DNA from: Phoronis australis
Taxonomy: Eukaryota; Phoronida; Phoronidae
Assembly (NCBI GenBank): GCA_002633005.1
Contig: NMRA01000534.1
Coordinates: forward strand, 121,577 to 185,576
Reading direction: 5' to 3'
DNA: 64,000 bases
Below the pieces are notes generated by a model, which did not search any database, was not told the origin of the DNA, and worked only from the letters and a program-made list of their open reading frames with translations. Positions 33,773 through 45,969 of this stretch are shown here, piece after piece. The position numbers and the translations under genes were made by a program. Within the stretch, counting starts at the first letter, position 1; the number at the start of each line of letters is the position of its first letter.

Positions 33773-35454
33773 GCTGTTATGGTTTAAGCTGGTGAATGTC
33801 TAGTTGAAGTTTGCACTTGATGACCACTAAGTAGACTATAAGCATGAATTTTCGAGTTTTGGCTCAAAGTTATAGTGTTAATGGGAGGCCATCAAGCGCA
33901 GGTCAAGATTAAATAGTTGTCGTCCATGTAAACCATAGGCATAGCGTACTAAAGTACTAACTAATAGACAATTATTTCGAGTTTGCACGAGCATTCAGAA
34001 AATTTAAAAAATAATTTTAGTTTGACTTCGAGTACTAAGTCAGATAGACCCAGGGCCCTGTGCCAGACTGGGTTTCATTTCGTTGGCCAAGTTTCTTTTG
34101 ATCACGCAAATCATTGCGAGATGTTGTCTTAGCTTCAGTTAAACATACGACCATGCTAGCTTTTACGTGATTGTCTTTCATCTATGGACCACAGCCATGG
34201 CTTGCACTCCATTATTTCCATAGATGAAAGGCCGTTATAATAGTCGGACACGGTGAGGTGACAAGTCCCTGAAGGCCTGAATCTGATTTGAGAACGAACG
34301 CAGGTTGTCGACGTTTCGACACAAGCAACATAACAAGCAAGTGAAAACAGAGCAGAGGCGACAAGTTAAAAGTTGGCTTTTACATGACAATCAATTGTTA
34401 ATCGTACGAATTTTCGCCTCACCTTTATCAAAAATTGTGTTAACTAATATTTTGTACAATCTTCGTCGCGCTTACGAATCAAAATGGCAGACCAATATTT
34501 GGGGATTCCTCTGGAAAATCAAATGACGGAAATGAATCACTCAAAGGCCAAAAGATGACGCTGCTGGCATTTGTGTGGAGAGCAAAGTTTCAGCCCTGAG
34601 CAGCATCCAACTGCTGCTTGGTGGTTTGGTAATCGACCCAATTATGTTGCTCACCCAGCAGAAATAACGAGGAACATATTATTGCAACATTAAGTACATA
34701 CGATTGGTTGTAAAAGTCACATTCCTTGACCGATTCTCAAAATTCAAAAACCACTTAATCACTTTTCACGAACTACTCCGCAACTGTTCCAATATACTAT
34801 TTTAAAAATCATTGTCACCCCTAATGTGTTTATGGGTTTAAGATTCTAAAAGTAAGACAATTTTTGTAAAGTAGTAGCAAATACAGCAAACAACCCTGTA
34901 TGTTCAGGAGACTCTAACAACTTGAAGTCGACCAGCGCTCCGGTGGACTCAGAATTGGGAGAGAAATCAAGTGGTCAAGTGGAAAAAGAAAGAAAATTAG
35001 CCAATCTGACGTCCGCCTAAGTTATTTTTGGTCATCATTTTTTACGAGTATAGATCGATAAATGCGGGTGCAGAATATGCTGCAGTCACTCGTATTTTCG
35101 CCTGTGTCGGGCGCTAGCTGCTAATAAATCGACAAAGTGGTTCCAGGTAAGTTTTCTTCGGCGAATTTTTGACACAAACGAGTTTTTAGTCAAAATTCGT
35201 ATGCAGCAATCAGATCTTTGCATGTTTTGGAAAAAAAGAGTCAGAAAGTATCACCCTACGGCAGCGAATGCATTGTAAAGAAAACGTTCTGGTGTGCTTA
35301 AAGTCAGCGACTACCTTTTCAAACCCAAAATTTACTCATTACAACCTCTCGTCAAGAGATATTTTCTTTGGTAAATTACATGGATAACATATAATCAATT
35401 TACTCATGAGTGCGTTCGTTTGCATGTGTCAGCTAGTCATGCATTACTTACAGA
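33773..35454. other. Unassigned sequence with small inverted repeats
   Basis: Includes a half-copy of the palindromic MITE (34237-34305) and a stem at 34166-34230 ('ctttcatctatgga' and its inverse). The start near 34050 ('cagggccctgtgccag') resembles a MITE end. No gene recognised. Confidence 0.4.
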
Positions 35455-36190
35455 GGCATGGAACGCGAAAGCTCATAAAAATACCCTTTAAACAATTCCT
35501 GGCGAAAGTACTATATCGCAACGTTTACAGAAAAAAATCACAAAATTCACGGTTTTTGAAATACGAACAAAGGAAAAATTCTGTAGTCACCACTGAGTTT
35601 CTAATCTCTCTCCCACTTAAATTTATACGCGCATGCGCTCGCAGTCGTTCGACAAACAACTGACTGACATGATGGATATCAACGGCAGTCAAGTGTGTTC
35701 GTACTCCGAATCTGAGGTCGACAGCACAATATGAGGGAAGACAGTGAAGCAAGCAAAATGATTCCAAGTCCGTTTTAGAATATATTTGAATACTACGACA
35801 GCTTTATAACTAACTTTAAACAGCTAGGACTTAATCAATTACCTCTTAATCAGATTGGCTGCTGGTTAAGTAGCCATTGCTTTGTTTACATCAAAGATCA
35901 AAGGTCACATTTTACCCCATACAAGGGAAATGTGCTACGTCTACGTTTTGACGTACGAAATAAGGAGACGTGCTTTGCCTTGTGGGAGGAAAATCGAAGC
36001 AGTGACGAGCAGTTGAGAGATAGTTTTTTTTTCAAGTTTGAGACTAAAGGGAAATTGCCTTGACATCCACAGGAGTTCAAAATCTTTGCAAACAAACCGT
36101 AAAAGTACCTGGTGAGCAGGTTGAATTCTGTTTCAGTGGCAGACAACCACTCTGCATAATGCAATGTTGTCTGTTTTTCGCGTTCCAGGC
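35455..36190. repeat. Dispersed repeat R1, copy 1
   Basis: An uninterrupted relative of 54810-55332 with the same order of shared blocks. It is longer because of extra sequence around 35650-35890. No conserved ORF is shared between the copies, so it is probably a non-coding transposon or its remnant. Confidence 0.7.
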
Positions 36191-37034
36191 CTCTGTAACA
36201 CGTACTTGTTATGACTGACAGTAAAATTTAAAATAAAAAATCTATTTTACCCTCAATAGACTGAAGCGACGCTACGATATTCGATGTTTTTCAACAAATG
36301 CTCTGTGAGCCTCGTCAACCTTTAAAATTTTGTACAAGGCTGTTTGAAAATTATAAAGTTAGCTGAATCGGAAACAATGTACGGCTGCCGGCAAGGAAAC
36401 ATTGCCCCAACCACGGGGACGTCCCGCACTTCGTGTTCAGCTGGTTAATGTTAATAATTTCCTTGGGAAAGTAGTACCGGCAAGCATATAGAACCAGTTT
36501 TGAGCGAAGTTACCAAATACAGGGTTTGTATCCTTTAAACTCGTGCCAAACATCCTGTGGATCCATTGGTCAGTGATCAAGTCACGTGAAAGACGCTATC
36601 TTTATGTAGCTTTTAATTACGTTTTATCAGCACAGCTTTATTTTCATTCACCTTAAGGTTGATTTATAGTAACACTTGGGCAACAACTTGGTTTGCTCGG
36701 ATGCCAATATTTATCTTAGAGCGATTTTCATGTGTCTATAGAGTAATAAATTAACGTTAATTGAGTTACTTTTATCACTGATGTTAGTTCCTTGCAGCAC
36801 GATGCCTATTTACACTGTAATTTCTGTTATTTTTGTCAGGAATTCCCAGGTCACGTGAGAAACGATCAATTCCCAAACGTGCGAACTAATGTTGTCCGTG
36901 AGTTAAGTAAACGCTTTTGAATGCATTCAACCACAGTCACCAAGAAACAATTCAAGGCAGTGGTCAAATCGAAATCGCAATAGATTAGAGACCTACATGT
37001 AGTAGAACACTATTTTAATGTTTATTACATATGG

Positions 37035-38145
37035 TTAGAACATGTTGCTGAGCTCCTCAACAAACAATTTCAAGTTGCCTTTAGACCTAAGTTAACTTTC
37101 ACCACAGACGAGTTTCATACTTGATACCCTCCACGATGTACAGTATCCTACTTGTAAAATCCTATCTACACATGTATTTCTATAAATGGCGCTGATAAAT
37201 TAACACTCATTCTCAGCAATGAAGTGGAATTGACCCCAGTTCTGACCCTCATATTTGAATCTTCACTTAGGTCTGGGATTGTCACATCTGACTGGAGAAA
37301 TGCGAATGTAACCCCCGTTTTTAACAAATGGAAAAATATTAACCAGATAATTACATACCTATATCACTAAACAGTATATGGTACAAAATGCATGAAAGTA
37401 ATTATCCATACGATTTTAGACCACTGTGACTCGAATATCATCATATGTCCGGAACGTCACTGGATTCCGTTCAAAAATGTCTTGTGCCTGCTGGGCTTCA
37501 TCGATGAGGTTACTGAGCATGTTGAAAAAGGAATAGTGTAAATGTTATTATAATGGATTTCAGTAAAGTGTTTGATAAGGTTAACCATTCCATACTGATT
37601 CACATATTAAATCGTTACGATATATCAGTTACTATTAACAACTGGATTGCAAGTTTCCTAACTGGTCGACAACAAACTGTATAGTTGTCAGAAGTAGTCA
37701 AGTATACCTTTGGAGTGTGTGGTAGCACAAGGCTCAGTGTTAGTCTTCAGCGTGCCCATAAATTTTATTCCCCTTGGCTTGTTCGGAAAAAAACAGACTA
37801 TTTGGAGACGATACAATATGTTACAACATTGCCAACTCGGCCGCTGACAGGGAGATTCTGCAGAAAGATTTAGATGTTCTTGCTCTGTGGGAGGACAAGT
37901 GGTGTATGGCTTTCTACCCAGACAAGTGTAGTGCCCTCACTTTGACCAGTAAACGCCAAATCGGGTCCATCTCCTATGTGCTTCACAATCATCACACGTT
38001 AGAGTCGGTCACGGAGTTTGCGTATAAAGTAAAGGTTCGACACACCTTGAAATTCGTCTATGTAATTACTGTTTGGGACCGTTATACCCACAAAGACATA
38101 ACTGTTGTACAGAAAGTACGGAGGAGAGCTGCTCGGCATCTCTCT
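37035..38145 (+). pseudogene. Degenerate LINE reverse transcriptase (CR1/jockey-like)
   Basis: Three-frame reading gives RT blocks in the right order: 'GIVTSDWRNANVTPVFNKW' (about 37270-37330), a palm-like 'LFGDDT' at about 37798-37815 where FADD is expected, then 'LQKDLDVLALWEDKW' and 'PDKCSALTLTSKR'. Last comes 'VWDRYTHKDITVVQKVRRRA' near 38070-38130. Frameshifts and stops break it throughout, so it is dead. No endonuclease domain was recognised. The clade assignment is from motif style only. Confidence 0.8.
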
Positions 38146-38148
38146 CCC

Positions 38149-38200
38149 GCNCCTCTCCCTCCCTCTCCCTCTCCCTCTCCCCCTCCCTTTTCTCTCTCAC
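38149..38200. repeat. CT-rich simple repeat at a gap base
   Basis: (CTCCCT)n-type low-complexity tract directly after the N at 38151. Confidence 0.85.
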
Positions 38201-38459
38201 GACTGTGACATTTTATGAGGGCACGCAGTCATGTTTAGATTGCACGGAACATCGGTTTCATAATTTATTCCTTACCATGACCGTCACAGGGAATGTGTAA
38301 CGGAAATAGAATCCTTTCACAATAAGGAATATTATGAGATCTTTTTATTACAGCCAGCTTAAGGGTGTAAAATGCAACTTAAAATTTAAGATCTATTCCT
38401 GGTTATGACTTTTTTATGAAGGTTGGGGCTGAGATACAGCGGCCAAATATTAGTCACAC

Positions 38460-39400
38460 ACATTCTTACTTCACACAATGGATTTTTGCACCTTTTGAGG
38501 TTTGAGACCGTCTACAATAAGTTCATAACACAAAACCTAACTAAACAAGCACTTATTTTATAAGAAATGGGGAATTTTGAATTTTAAAGAAAAAATATGA
38601 CTTTTTTGGTTTCCCGCCACGTGATGTCAACAGTGGAAGACGTTGATGAGTTAATAATATACATGCAATGGTGGATAATAGTAATTTTGTAAATTACCAA
38701 GACTTAGAGAGCTAGCTAATTGACGAGTATTATGAATACAGGAATGGAGATGGGAGTGAAGACGACACTCGCGCCATAGATGAAACGGGTAATGACATAA
38801 ATCTCGTCATCGGCAGACTTTGCGTGCTTGAGGCCGTACGGCTTCCCACACCGGCGTCTTAGGGGAGTAAAGGCGAGTCTGAGCCTCATCTACATGCCAT
38901 TTTCTACTATTGGGCATTGTCGCATGCATTCCCACAAAATCTTGAACAGAAACAGACTGATGGAAACTTACTGCAATCACTTTCATTATCTCAGTCACAA
39001 TTTGACGCCGAGGCTCATACTCTACGTTACCAGCAATGGTACAACACAATACACTTTTTTCCATCATGTGCACTTACACGTTGGAGAAACGATCCTTCAT
39101 CAAATCCCCGCTCCTACGACGGATTCTTCAAAATAGTTCGAGCAAAGCGTAGTCTCTGAACTGAACGTTTGCTTCACCGTGTACTGCCATACCAGTGGAG
39201 ACGCAAGAACCGGTGTCATTTCTGGGAAATCTTATGGTCTTTTGGAAACGCAAACCTGAAATATTGTCTGTCCGATTGCTATTACTGCATCCTCTGCACA
39301 TGCAATTGCTGGCAATACGCAATCGAACTCAGTTTTCGAGTCCACTACGGCTCGCGGTTTGCTGTTAGACAACACAATGGCGGAGACTGGATCCACTGAT
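38460..39400. pseudogene. Unit U1: broken acidic ORF (+) with convergent THAP relic (-)
   Basis: Plus strand from about 38668: 'MVDNSNFVNYQDLES', then a stop, then 'LIDEYYEYRNGDGSEDD', matching the acidic ORF of unit U3. On the minus strand, 39128-39322 encodes 'CMCRGCSNSNRTDNISGLRF' then 'RFPRND', a THAP-like zinc-finger start (CX4C type, FP motif). The unit has the same layout as U3 but is degraded. The upstream 'atggatttttgcaccttttg' is shared among U1, U2 and U3. Confidence 0.55.
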
Positions 39401-40009
39401 GATGTCACACACAAAAATAAGGTTTTAGCTTTTGCTGTTATTTATTGATTAAAAGTACACAAATTGAAGAAAAAATACTTAAAATATCATACCAAAATTA
39501 CTGGTAACCGAATTCAAGTATTTATGACCAGGTGTGAAGAGTTTAAGCTCGACATTGCAACTACCAATATGCCTACCGACATTTTGAATTGCAAGGATTT
39601 GTGCAGATTGTTTTGGGAGATTTATCCCTGGTTGCATGCCTGGGGTCCTTAGCAGTCACCAGGTGACGAGACCGGCTCGACCACAAATCGGCCCGGCACT
39701 CAGCGCTGACGACGAACATGTGGCGATCGACTGCATTTCCTGAGTCTGCTAAAAATAATTCGACAAAGAATCGTTTTGAATCGAGATTAAAGTAAGCATC
39801 AGAAACGAAAGGCCGTTACCAAAAGCATAACTGATCACTTGACATCGCTTTTGATACCCTATATTAGCCTACAATAGAATTCCGTGCTTTTTCAAAAAAC
39901 CGCATACGTGCTTACATGCGGAGATAACTCTGAGCTTATGTCGGTTATATACACTAGTCTTGGCTAAAATAAATGAATTCTAAGCTGAAACTACTGGTTT
40001 GAATGTGTT

Positions 40010-40300
40010 CCGAAAAATGGAAGTTTGCACTTTTTGAAGTTTTAGATCGTGTATAACAAGTTTATAACATAAACTCTAACTAAATAAGCACTTATTTTGA
40101 AATATAACTGAGGAATTTTTAATTTTAAAGTAAAATAATTTTTTTTACACTCGAGCCATAGGTGAAACACGTAATGAGTTAAACCTCGCCATATCGACAG
40201 ACTTAGCGTGTTTGAAGCCGTACAAAATCGGCCTTACCGCATCGGTGTCTTCAGGTAGTGAAGCTGAGTCGGAGCCTACTCAGTCTGCGGAGACTTCTGA
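40010..40300. pseudogene. Unit U2: partial copy of the acidic-ORF unit
   Basis: This shares the upstream 'tttgcactttttgaagttt' block, the 'aataagcacttattttg' block and the coding segment 'TRAIGETRNELNLAI' with U1 ('TRAIDETGNDINLVI'). No intact ORF and no THAP part seen. Confidence 0.5.
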
Positions 40301-40911
40301 TTTCAGATTGATAATTATAGCCTTTTATTGAATCAAGATTTAATTTTCTAACCACTTTAGTATCGACTACTATGTATGTCGGTACTGTAAACCTAACCGC
40401 AAAGCCCAGTTGAGTAGGCCTATAGCGGTCGTTTCTGCGAATTCCGAGTGCGTTTGTAATTAGGAACGATCATATCTAATTAGAGTTATCACAAATGGAC
40501 TTTAATGCTGGTAAATGATACTCATTTCTGTCTTGACTGTTCCAAAATTACGAAAGCTTAGTGCCGTTGTGATTCGTCGAATATTTGGTCCATTGTCCAA
40601 CTAAAATCTCTGTGCCGGTTGCGGTCCTGACCTCAAACTATTTGCCTGTCACTAACACTTCACTTACTACTATTGGGCATTTGACGTATACATGTGTATA
40701 TAGTGGCGGATCTAGGATATCACAAGGGGGTCCCAACATTTTGTTTGTAAACATTTGCTCAAAGCACGATTGTAGATGCGCATAGCAACGAACGGGGGGA
40801 TGTCAGGAATTTTTTTTCCTCTAAAAATCAAGCATTTTCCTTGATTCGAGAAGTATTATCCAAGAAAAAAACGGAAAAAAAACGAAGAAGGTGTCAGGCA
40901 GGAAAAACTCT

Positions 40912-40988
40912 AAGTATCACAGACTCGAACGCAAGACCTAGAGGACATAGCGCGCGTGCTTTACCACAGCACCACCACGACTTAACTC
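40912..40988 (-). repeat. tRNA-derived SINE head or tRNA pseudogene (candidate)
   Basis: On the minus strand 'ggtgctgtggtaaagcacg' resembles a tRNA A-box region, and 'gcgttcgagtctg', about 40 bases downstream, resembles a B box (GTTCGANNC). Acceptor-stem pairing is not evident and no anticodon can be assigned, so a SINE or pseudogene is likelier than a working tRNA. Confidence 0.4.
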
Positions 40989-41360
40989 CTAATTTGATAC
41001 TAAGAGACTTACTTGTTTATGGTCCACAGCGTTTGCGCGAGAAACCTCCTTCTTTTTGTAATGTTTATTACATGTTTTATATTTTGTGCAATCAGTTCGT
41101 AACAAATTTGTTGTATTGAAAATAGTCTTCAATTGCCCAAAAGACCAAATCCGTTTAATAATGACGCGATTGCTTAGGAAAAAAGAGAGAATTATGAGTT
41201 TCTGAGTGATTCACTAAGGCTTCGATTAAAATTGACCAGCAGCTTCTGCTTTTTCACCATCACTCAAATTCCATGTTCTTTAAAAAATGAAGTAATTTTC
41301 TTCATTGCACAGTGGAGCAGACGACGTAAACGGAGCCGTAGTGACCAGCGACACTGCCGG

Positions 41361-41918
41361 NNNNNNNNNNNNNNNNNNNNNNNNNNNNNNNNNNNNNNNN
41401 NNNNNNNNNNNNNNNNNNNNNNNNNNNNNNNNNNNNNNNNNNNNNNNNNNNNNNNNNNNNNNNNNNNNNNNNNNNNNNNNNNNNNNNNNNNNNNNNNNNN
41501 NNNNNNNNNNNNNNNNNNNNNNNNNNNNNNNNNNNNNNNNNNNNNNNNNNNNNNNNNNNNNNNNNNNNNNNNNNNNNNNNNNNNNNNNNNNNNNNNNNNN
41601 NNNNNNNNNNNNNNNNNNNNNNNNNNNNNNNNNNNNNNNNNNNNNNNNNNNNNNNNNNNNNNNNNNNNNNNNNNNNNNNNNNNNNNNNNNNNNNNNNNNN
41701 NNNNNNNNNNNNNNNNNNNNNNNNNNNNNNNNNNNNNNNNNNNNNNNNNNNNNNNNNNNNNNNNNNNNNNNNNNNNNNNNNNNNNNNNNNNNNNNNNNNN
41801 NNNNNNNNNNNNNNNNNNNNNNNNNNNNNNNNNNNNNNNNNNNNNNNNNNNNNNNNNNNNNNNNNNNNNNNNNNNNNNNNNNNNNNNNNNNNNNNNNNNN
41901 NNNNNNNNNNNNNNNNNN
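41361..41918. other. Assembly gap
   Basis: 558 consecutive N. Nothing can be said about its content. Open frames reported across it are artefacts. Confidence 0.99.
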
Positions 41919-42127
41919 CTTAAACAGTACACACCATGGATTTTTGCACATTTTGAATTACCGGTGGCCACAGACTAAATGAATGACGTAAAATTTAGCT
42001 AAACCCATGTTTATTTTGTGTAATTAGCTCGAAATTTTGATTTTTCTTTCAATTTTGCCAATTTTCACATTTCCCGCCATGTGACGTAATGGGTTGAACA
42101 CAAGAGATCAGTGACTAGCTTTGAACA

Positions 42128-42370
42128 ATGGCGGAGAGCAGGGAATTTGAAAGCGACGACGATTATGAGCAAGAATTGAACGAATACTATGAAGAAACGT
42201 ACGGGAATGGTGGCCAGAATGAGGAAATGGGGTTGCACGAAAGCGAGAACAAGTTTAATGTGCTTCGGGCTGCGTACTTTTCTACTTTGTGCCTTACGAA
42301 CTGGATCCTCCCGCGAGAGAAGCGGCCTCGGCTCGGCGAGTCAACCCAGTCATCCAACAGACGATTCTGA
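42128..42370 (+). CDS. Acidic ORF of unit U3, unknown function
   Basis: An 80-residue ORF starting 'MAESREFESDDDYEQELNEY' and rich in Asp, Glu, Asn and Tyr in its first half. It is homologous to the broken reading frame in U1 ('DEYYEYRNGDGSEDD'), so it is a repeated, once-coding sequence. It may be a first exon or a fragment of a transposon protein. No domain recognised. The THAP frame converges on it from the opposite strand. Confidence 0.4.
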   Translation: MAESREFESDDDYEQELNEYYEETYGNGGQNEEMGLHESENKFNVLRAAYFSTLCLTNWILPREKRPRLGESTQSSNRRF

Positions 42371-42379
42371 ATTAAGAGC

Positions 42380-42704
42380 TGATGTTTCTGAATGATAAAT
42401 ATTGCCCTTTATTGAACCAGACCTTCATCGTAACGTCTCCTGTGACTGGAGTCGAAACACGAGTCCTCAAAGTGGGCAGAACACAGAGTGGCCCAAGACC
42501 GAATCGCTTGGTCCACGATGACGTCCCACACTCTCGTTCGGCGCACGAAGCAATGCCACTTCTGTGCAACTTTGGTGTCCTTCGGAACACCGAGACGTTC
42601 TCTGCCTGGCTGCTGTTGCTGCAGCCTCCGGAAACACATCTTTTGATCCCTCTACGAACCTTCTCGACGCTAAATGTACTTTGCTTTCTCTTCACTCTAT
42701 ACAC
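42380..42704 (-). pseudogene. Frameshifted THAP-type zinc-finger domain (unit U3)
   Basis: The first half is in the frame starting at 42704: 'KRCVSGGCSNSSQAENVSVF' (CX4C). The second half is in another frame (42639-42409): 'VPKDTKVAQKWHCFVRR' then 'LCSAHFEDSCF' (CX2H). Together these carry the THAP landmarks: CX4C, proline, tryptophan and CX2H. A frame change near 42570-42600 separates the halves. THAP domains bind DNA and occur in transposase-derived proteins. Confidence 0.7.
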
Positions 42705-42739
42705 TTTGTCTGTGATCCGAACAGTATGGTGAACGACTT

Positions 42740-44484
42740 GGGTTCAACCCATGACGTTGTACATAATTATTATTTTTTCAATTTTTGCGTGTTTCTTTAT
42801 GAGCTGTGCACTAAATGCACTGAAATCTAGTAAGATATAATAATAAAATTTATCTTGAGGTACTAGAGTCATGTTGTGTACACTTTAATGGACTGTTTCG
42901 TGTCACCAATGTAACTGTCTAAGCAATGGGGATCCTTACACCTGACACCATAGACAACACATGATTTATTCACCTTGGGGGTACCTTATTAGGGGCGGAG
43001 AATTTGAAAACTGTATTTGGAAGAAAGAGCTTTTTATTTCTTTCGTCTGTGTTTCAAAAATAGCCAATCTGACGATTTTTTCAAAGTGAATAACCCTCGC
43101 GTTAGCATCCTGAAGAAGTAGATTCGCCACGATCTGTATAAAATGTATTTTTACGACTGTTCGCGCTCATGCCTCTTGCAAAGAGATTCATTTAACTCAA
43201 TGCCCTGGGTTGAATTACCAGCTGTAACTAGGAAATTGTCGATGTCCTCCCGATCTTAACACAATTTGCAGCTAGTATGATAATCATGAAAAGTAATCAT
43301 ATTCAGATGAAATATATTGACCAAGGCAACCATTAGAACCAGATTGGCCATGATTTAGTCGTGAGCAAGCAAACTCGTAGTTTGAAATGGTTCTCATAGC
43401 TTGTTTGCTATGTTTAAAACATGAAAAGACTAAAACAGAATTAATACCCAGTGTTTACGCTTACAGCAACAATGAATGAACGCTGTCCAATTTGTAAACG
43501 AAATCACCGGGTTATTTTTTGAGTTCGCATCAACTCTTCCAGGTGACAACTTGTAAACAAGATTAGTGAAAAGATTTAGCGCACAGACTGTTTTCGTTGC
43601 AAAACAGAAAAAATGGTAATTATAAAATGTATCATACCTTTAAGTTTTCGTAATAAAATAGGCTAAAATAGTGAAGTGGAAAATATATGTATTTGACGTT
43701 TCTTCAAACAATTGAGTTTAGTGTACCATTTGCTCTAAAACGATATGCATGTACAACACAAACAATGGTACAGGCCACAAAGAATGATGTCATTTATTTT
43801 CAACTTAATAATACAGGTAAGGACATCTAATTAAGTGCATTGACGCAGAAGTATATAATGCTTTTCGAAATTTACATTAATAAAAAATTCAAAATTTCAA
43901 TCACATTTCACATTCTCAAGCACAACGTACAACTGTCAGATAATATTCTCCACAATGGTGCCTCGCAACTACAAGGCCTACTTTTTATAAGACCAACCAA
44001 ATGAAGGAAAACTACGGGGTGCAGAAATAAAATTGCCACTTGGGGTCGCAGTGGTCCTCAGCTACACCGTCTCGTGGCGTACACCGTCCTCGATCTATAG
44101 ACTAGTGACTACGAAGAGACTAGAGTCACTAGACTCATGATTGGTCATAGAAATGACGTTGAGTAACTTAGCAACGAAGACCGACTGGTCCTCCCAACAA
44201 AGGCACAGATTGGTTCCCTAATCACAACAGTTGCCTTTTACTTTCATTTTCATGTTTATGTCCGCTGGGTGGCGACAACACATTTATAACCTCACTGTCC
44301 TCGTATACTGAGCTGTAGTGTTAGCTCGTGTGTAGGCCCTAAATGCACAGTGCTGATTCTACACCTATCAGCCAGTCAACTGACGTGACTTACCAAATTA
44401 GGAGGTTAACACAGTCAGGAATTTCACTACTTTCGCCTTGCACGAAGCCGACTGGGTGCTGGAGGATAGAGCGTACGAAGCACT
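42740..44484. other. Unassigned sequence
   Basis: No ORF above 60 residues worth calling, no repeat with clear ends found. Confidence 0.4.
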
Positions 44485-44938
44485 AAAGGGCTCTTACACG
44501 AAAACCTTTCTTCACGATGAAATGTGCTTATTCAACGTGCACAGTTGCTTAACAGACGCGCAGTACTAGTTATTCAATGCGCAGAATTGCCCCTGCGCCT
44601 TGCCTTATTCGTTGCGCAGAATTGGTTCTTAGACGAGCGAGATAGCTTTATTAACGCATACGTTCAGTCAGTTCGCCGCGTTTCTTCTGTGCTGCAAGCT
44701 TCTCTCGGCTGTACGCACCACCTGTAAACTTGTCTTGGATCGACATAATTCAGTGCGCATTCTGCGCGTTGAGTGAGCTGCGGCACAGAACGAAAACCGT
44801 TTAAGAACCATTGAATTCTGAGCATTGACTAACTAATTTTGCACGTTGATTTAACAATCTTGTGTGTTGAATACGCAATTGTGGGCGTTAAATAAGCCCA
44901 TTTCATAGCGTAGAAAGGTTCTTGTATAAGAACTCTTT
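44485..44938. mobile_element. Foldback-type MITE with internal CGCA-containing subrepeats
   Basis: The left arm 'cttacacgaaaacctttctt' through 'gatgaaatgtgcttattcaa' matches the inverse of the right arm ('cttatacaagaacctttcta' through 'tatgaaatgggcttatttaa'). Inside, diverged units such as 'ttattcaacgtgcacagttg', 'ttattcaatgcgcagaattg' and 'ttattcgttgcgcagaattg' repeat every 30-70 bases. The 67-residue ORF here is a by-product of the repeats. Confidence 0.8.
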
Positions 44939-45271
44939 GGCGTTTTGCTGATAAGGGGGCTATCCTCGTTTCTGCAGAAATATATCTGCTAAATTAAAAT
45001 TGATATATGTAGGCGATTGCAACATTATACGTGTACACTTCCATATGTTTGTTATACATTCATAAATTTTAAAAATGCTTAAGTGCTTAAAACCACCATT
45101 TCTGTATCAAAAACACAAAAATGGCCCTACCAGTCGACCAGGTAACAAATTTGAAAACCCGCAAACTCCATCTGGCGATATGTTATTAACTTATCTCGAG
45201 TACTTATTGGTCTATCTCCATAGTGTCGAATATTGCTGCTCGCTTTCTCGTAATTTAGGGTATAATCAAGA

Positions 45272-45500
45272 ATGGAAAGGAGTTGCGTTTGCGATGGTTG
45301 CCTGTGTCAACTCAGTATTTTATTACGACGTGTCTTTTTTCACTTTCCTGTGGGACATAAAGGAAGCGCAGATATGGCACGAGTTTGTACAAGAAACTGG
45401 CATGTTGGTGGACAAGACACACCTGGTGAGAATTGTTGTCACACTCATGCCCCATGTGCTACGAAGTTTTCAATTCAAGTTGCTTTTCTTCTATACTTCC
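45272..45500 (+). pseudogene. Decayed THAP-like domain
   Basis: One frame has 'MERSCVCDGC'; the overlapping frame continues 'VNSVFYYDVSFFTF', then 'AQIWHEFVQETG', in the order expected of a THAP domain. Frame changes separate the pieces. The 151-residue frame at 45075-45530 is therefore probably a relic, not a gene. Confidence 0.35.
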
Positions 45501-45737
45501 ATTTTTGGGATGTTCAATTCGCGGTTGTGATATGAAGTGCTATAAAGGATGGTTTAATGATGCTGACAATGTTGTCATTTTCAAAACAAGGTAAATGGCA
45601 GTCTTAATCACTTTAATGAGCTCTTCGTTTTAAGACTGACTACCAAATGTCTATTATCTTCTTTCAGGATACCAAAGTAATCAAACATTTTGACATTTGA
45701 TAACCGCCGACAACAATTGGACACTGATGACACTTAC

Positions 45738-45969
45738 CATGCGCGCACCCAGGGGAGGGGGGGGGGGGCTCGGGGCAAANGGTCCGCCTCAGAGAAACAA
45801 AAAGTCCGGAAAAGTAGAAAACGAGACATAAGTCCACTAATAAGACAGGAACTACCAAAATTTGGCGAATGCACAACTCATATCTCTGAACATACCCCGT
45901 TTTTTTAGTAAAAGGTACACATTCTCAAAAATTCGAGCCCCCCATTTCTTAGGCTGGGTGCGCGCATGC
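45738..45969. mobile_element. Short inverted-repeat element with poly-G tract
   Basis: Left end 'catgcgcgcacccag' is the exact inverse of right end 'ctgggtgcgcgcatg', about 230 bases apart. G-runs at the left and C-runs at the right extend the inverse match. The N at 45780 follows the G-run. No ORF. Confidence 0.7.

Noticed and set aside
41232-41982. Open frames of 223-248 codons across 41361-41918
   Set aside because: They are open only because the region is N; no real codons support them.
45075-45530. 151-residue plus-strand ORF
   Set aside because: It overlaps pieces of a THAP-like domain in alternating frames, so it looks like a decayed relic.
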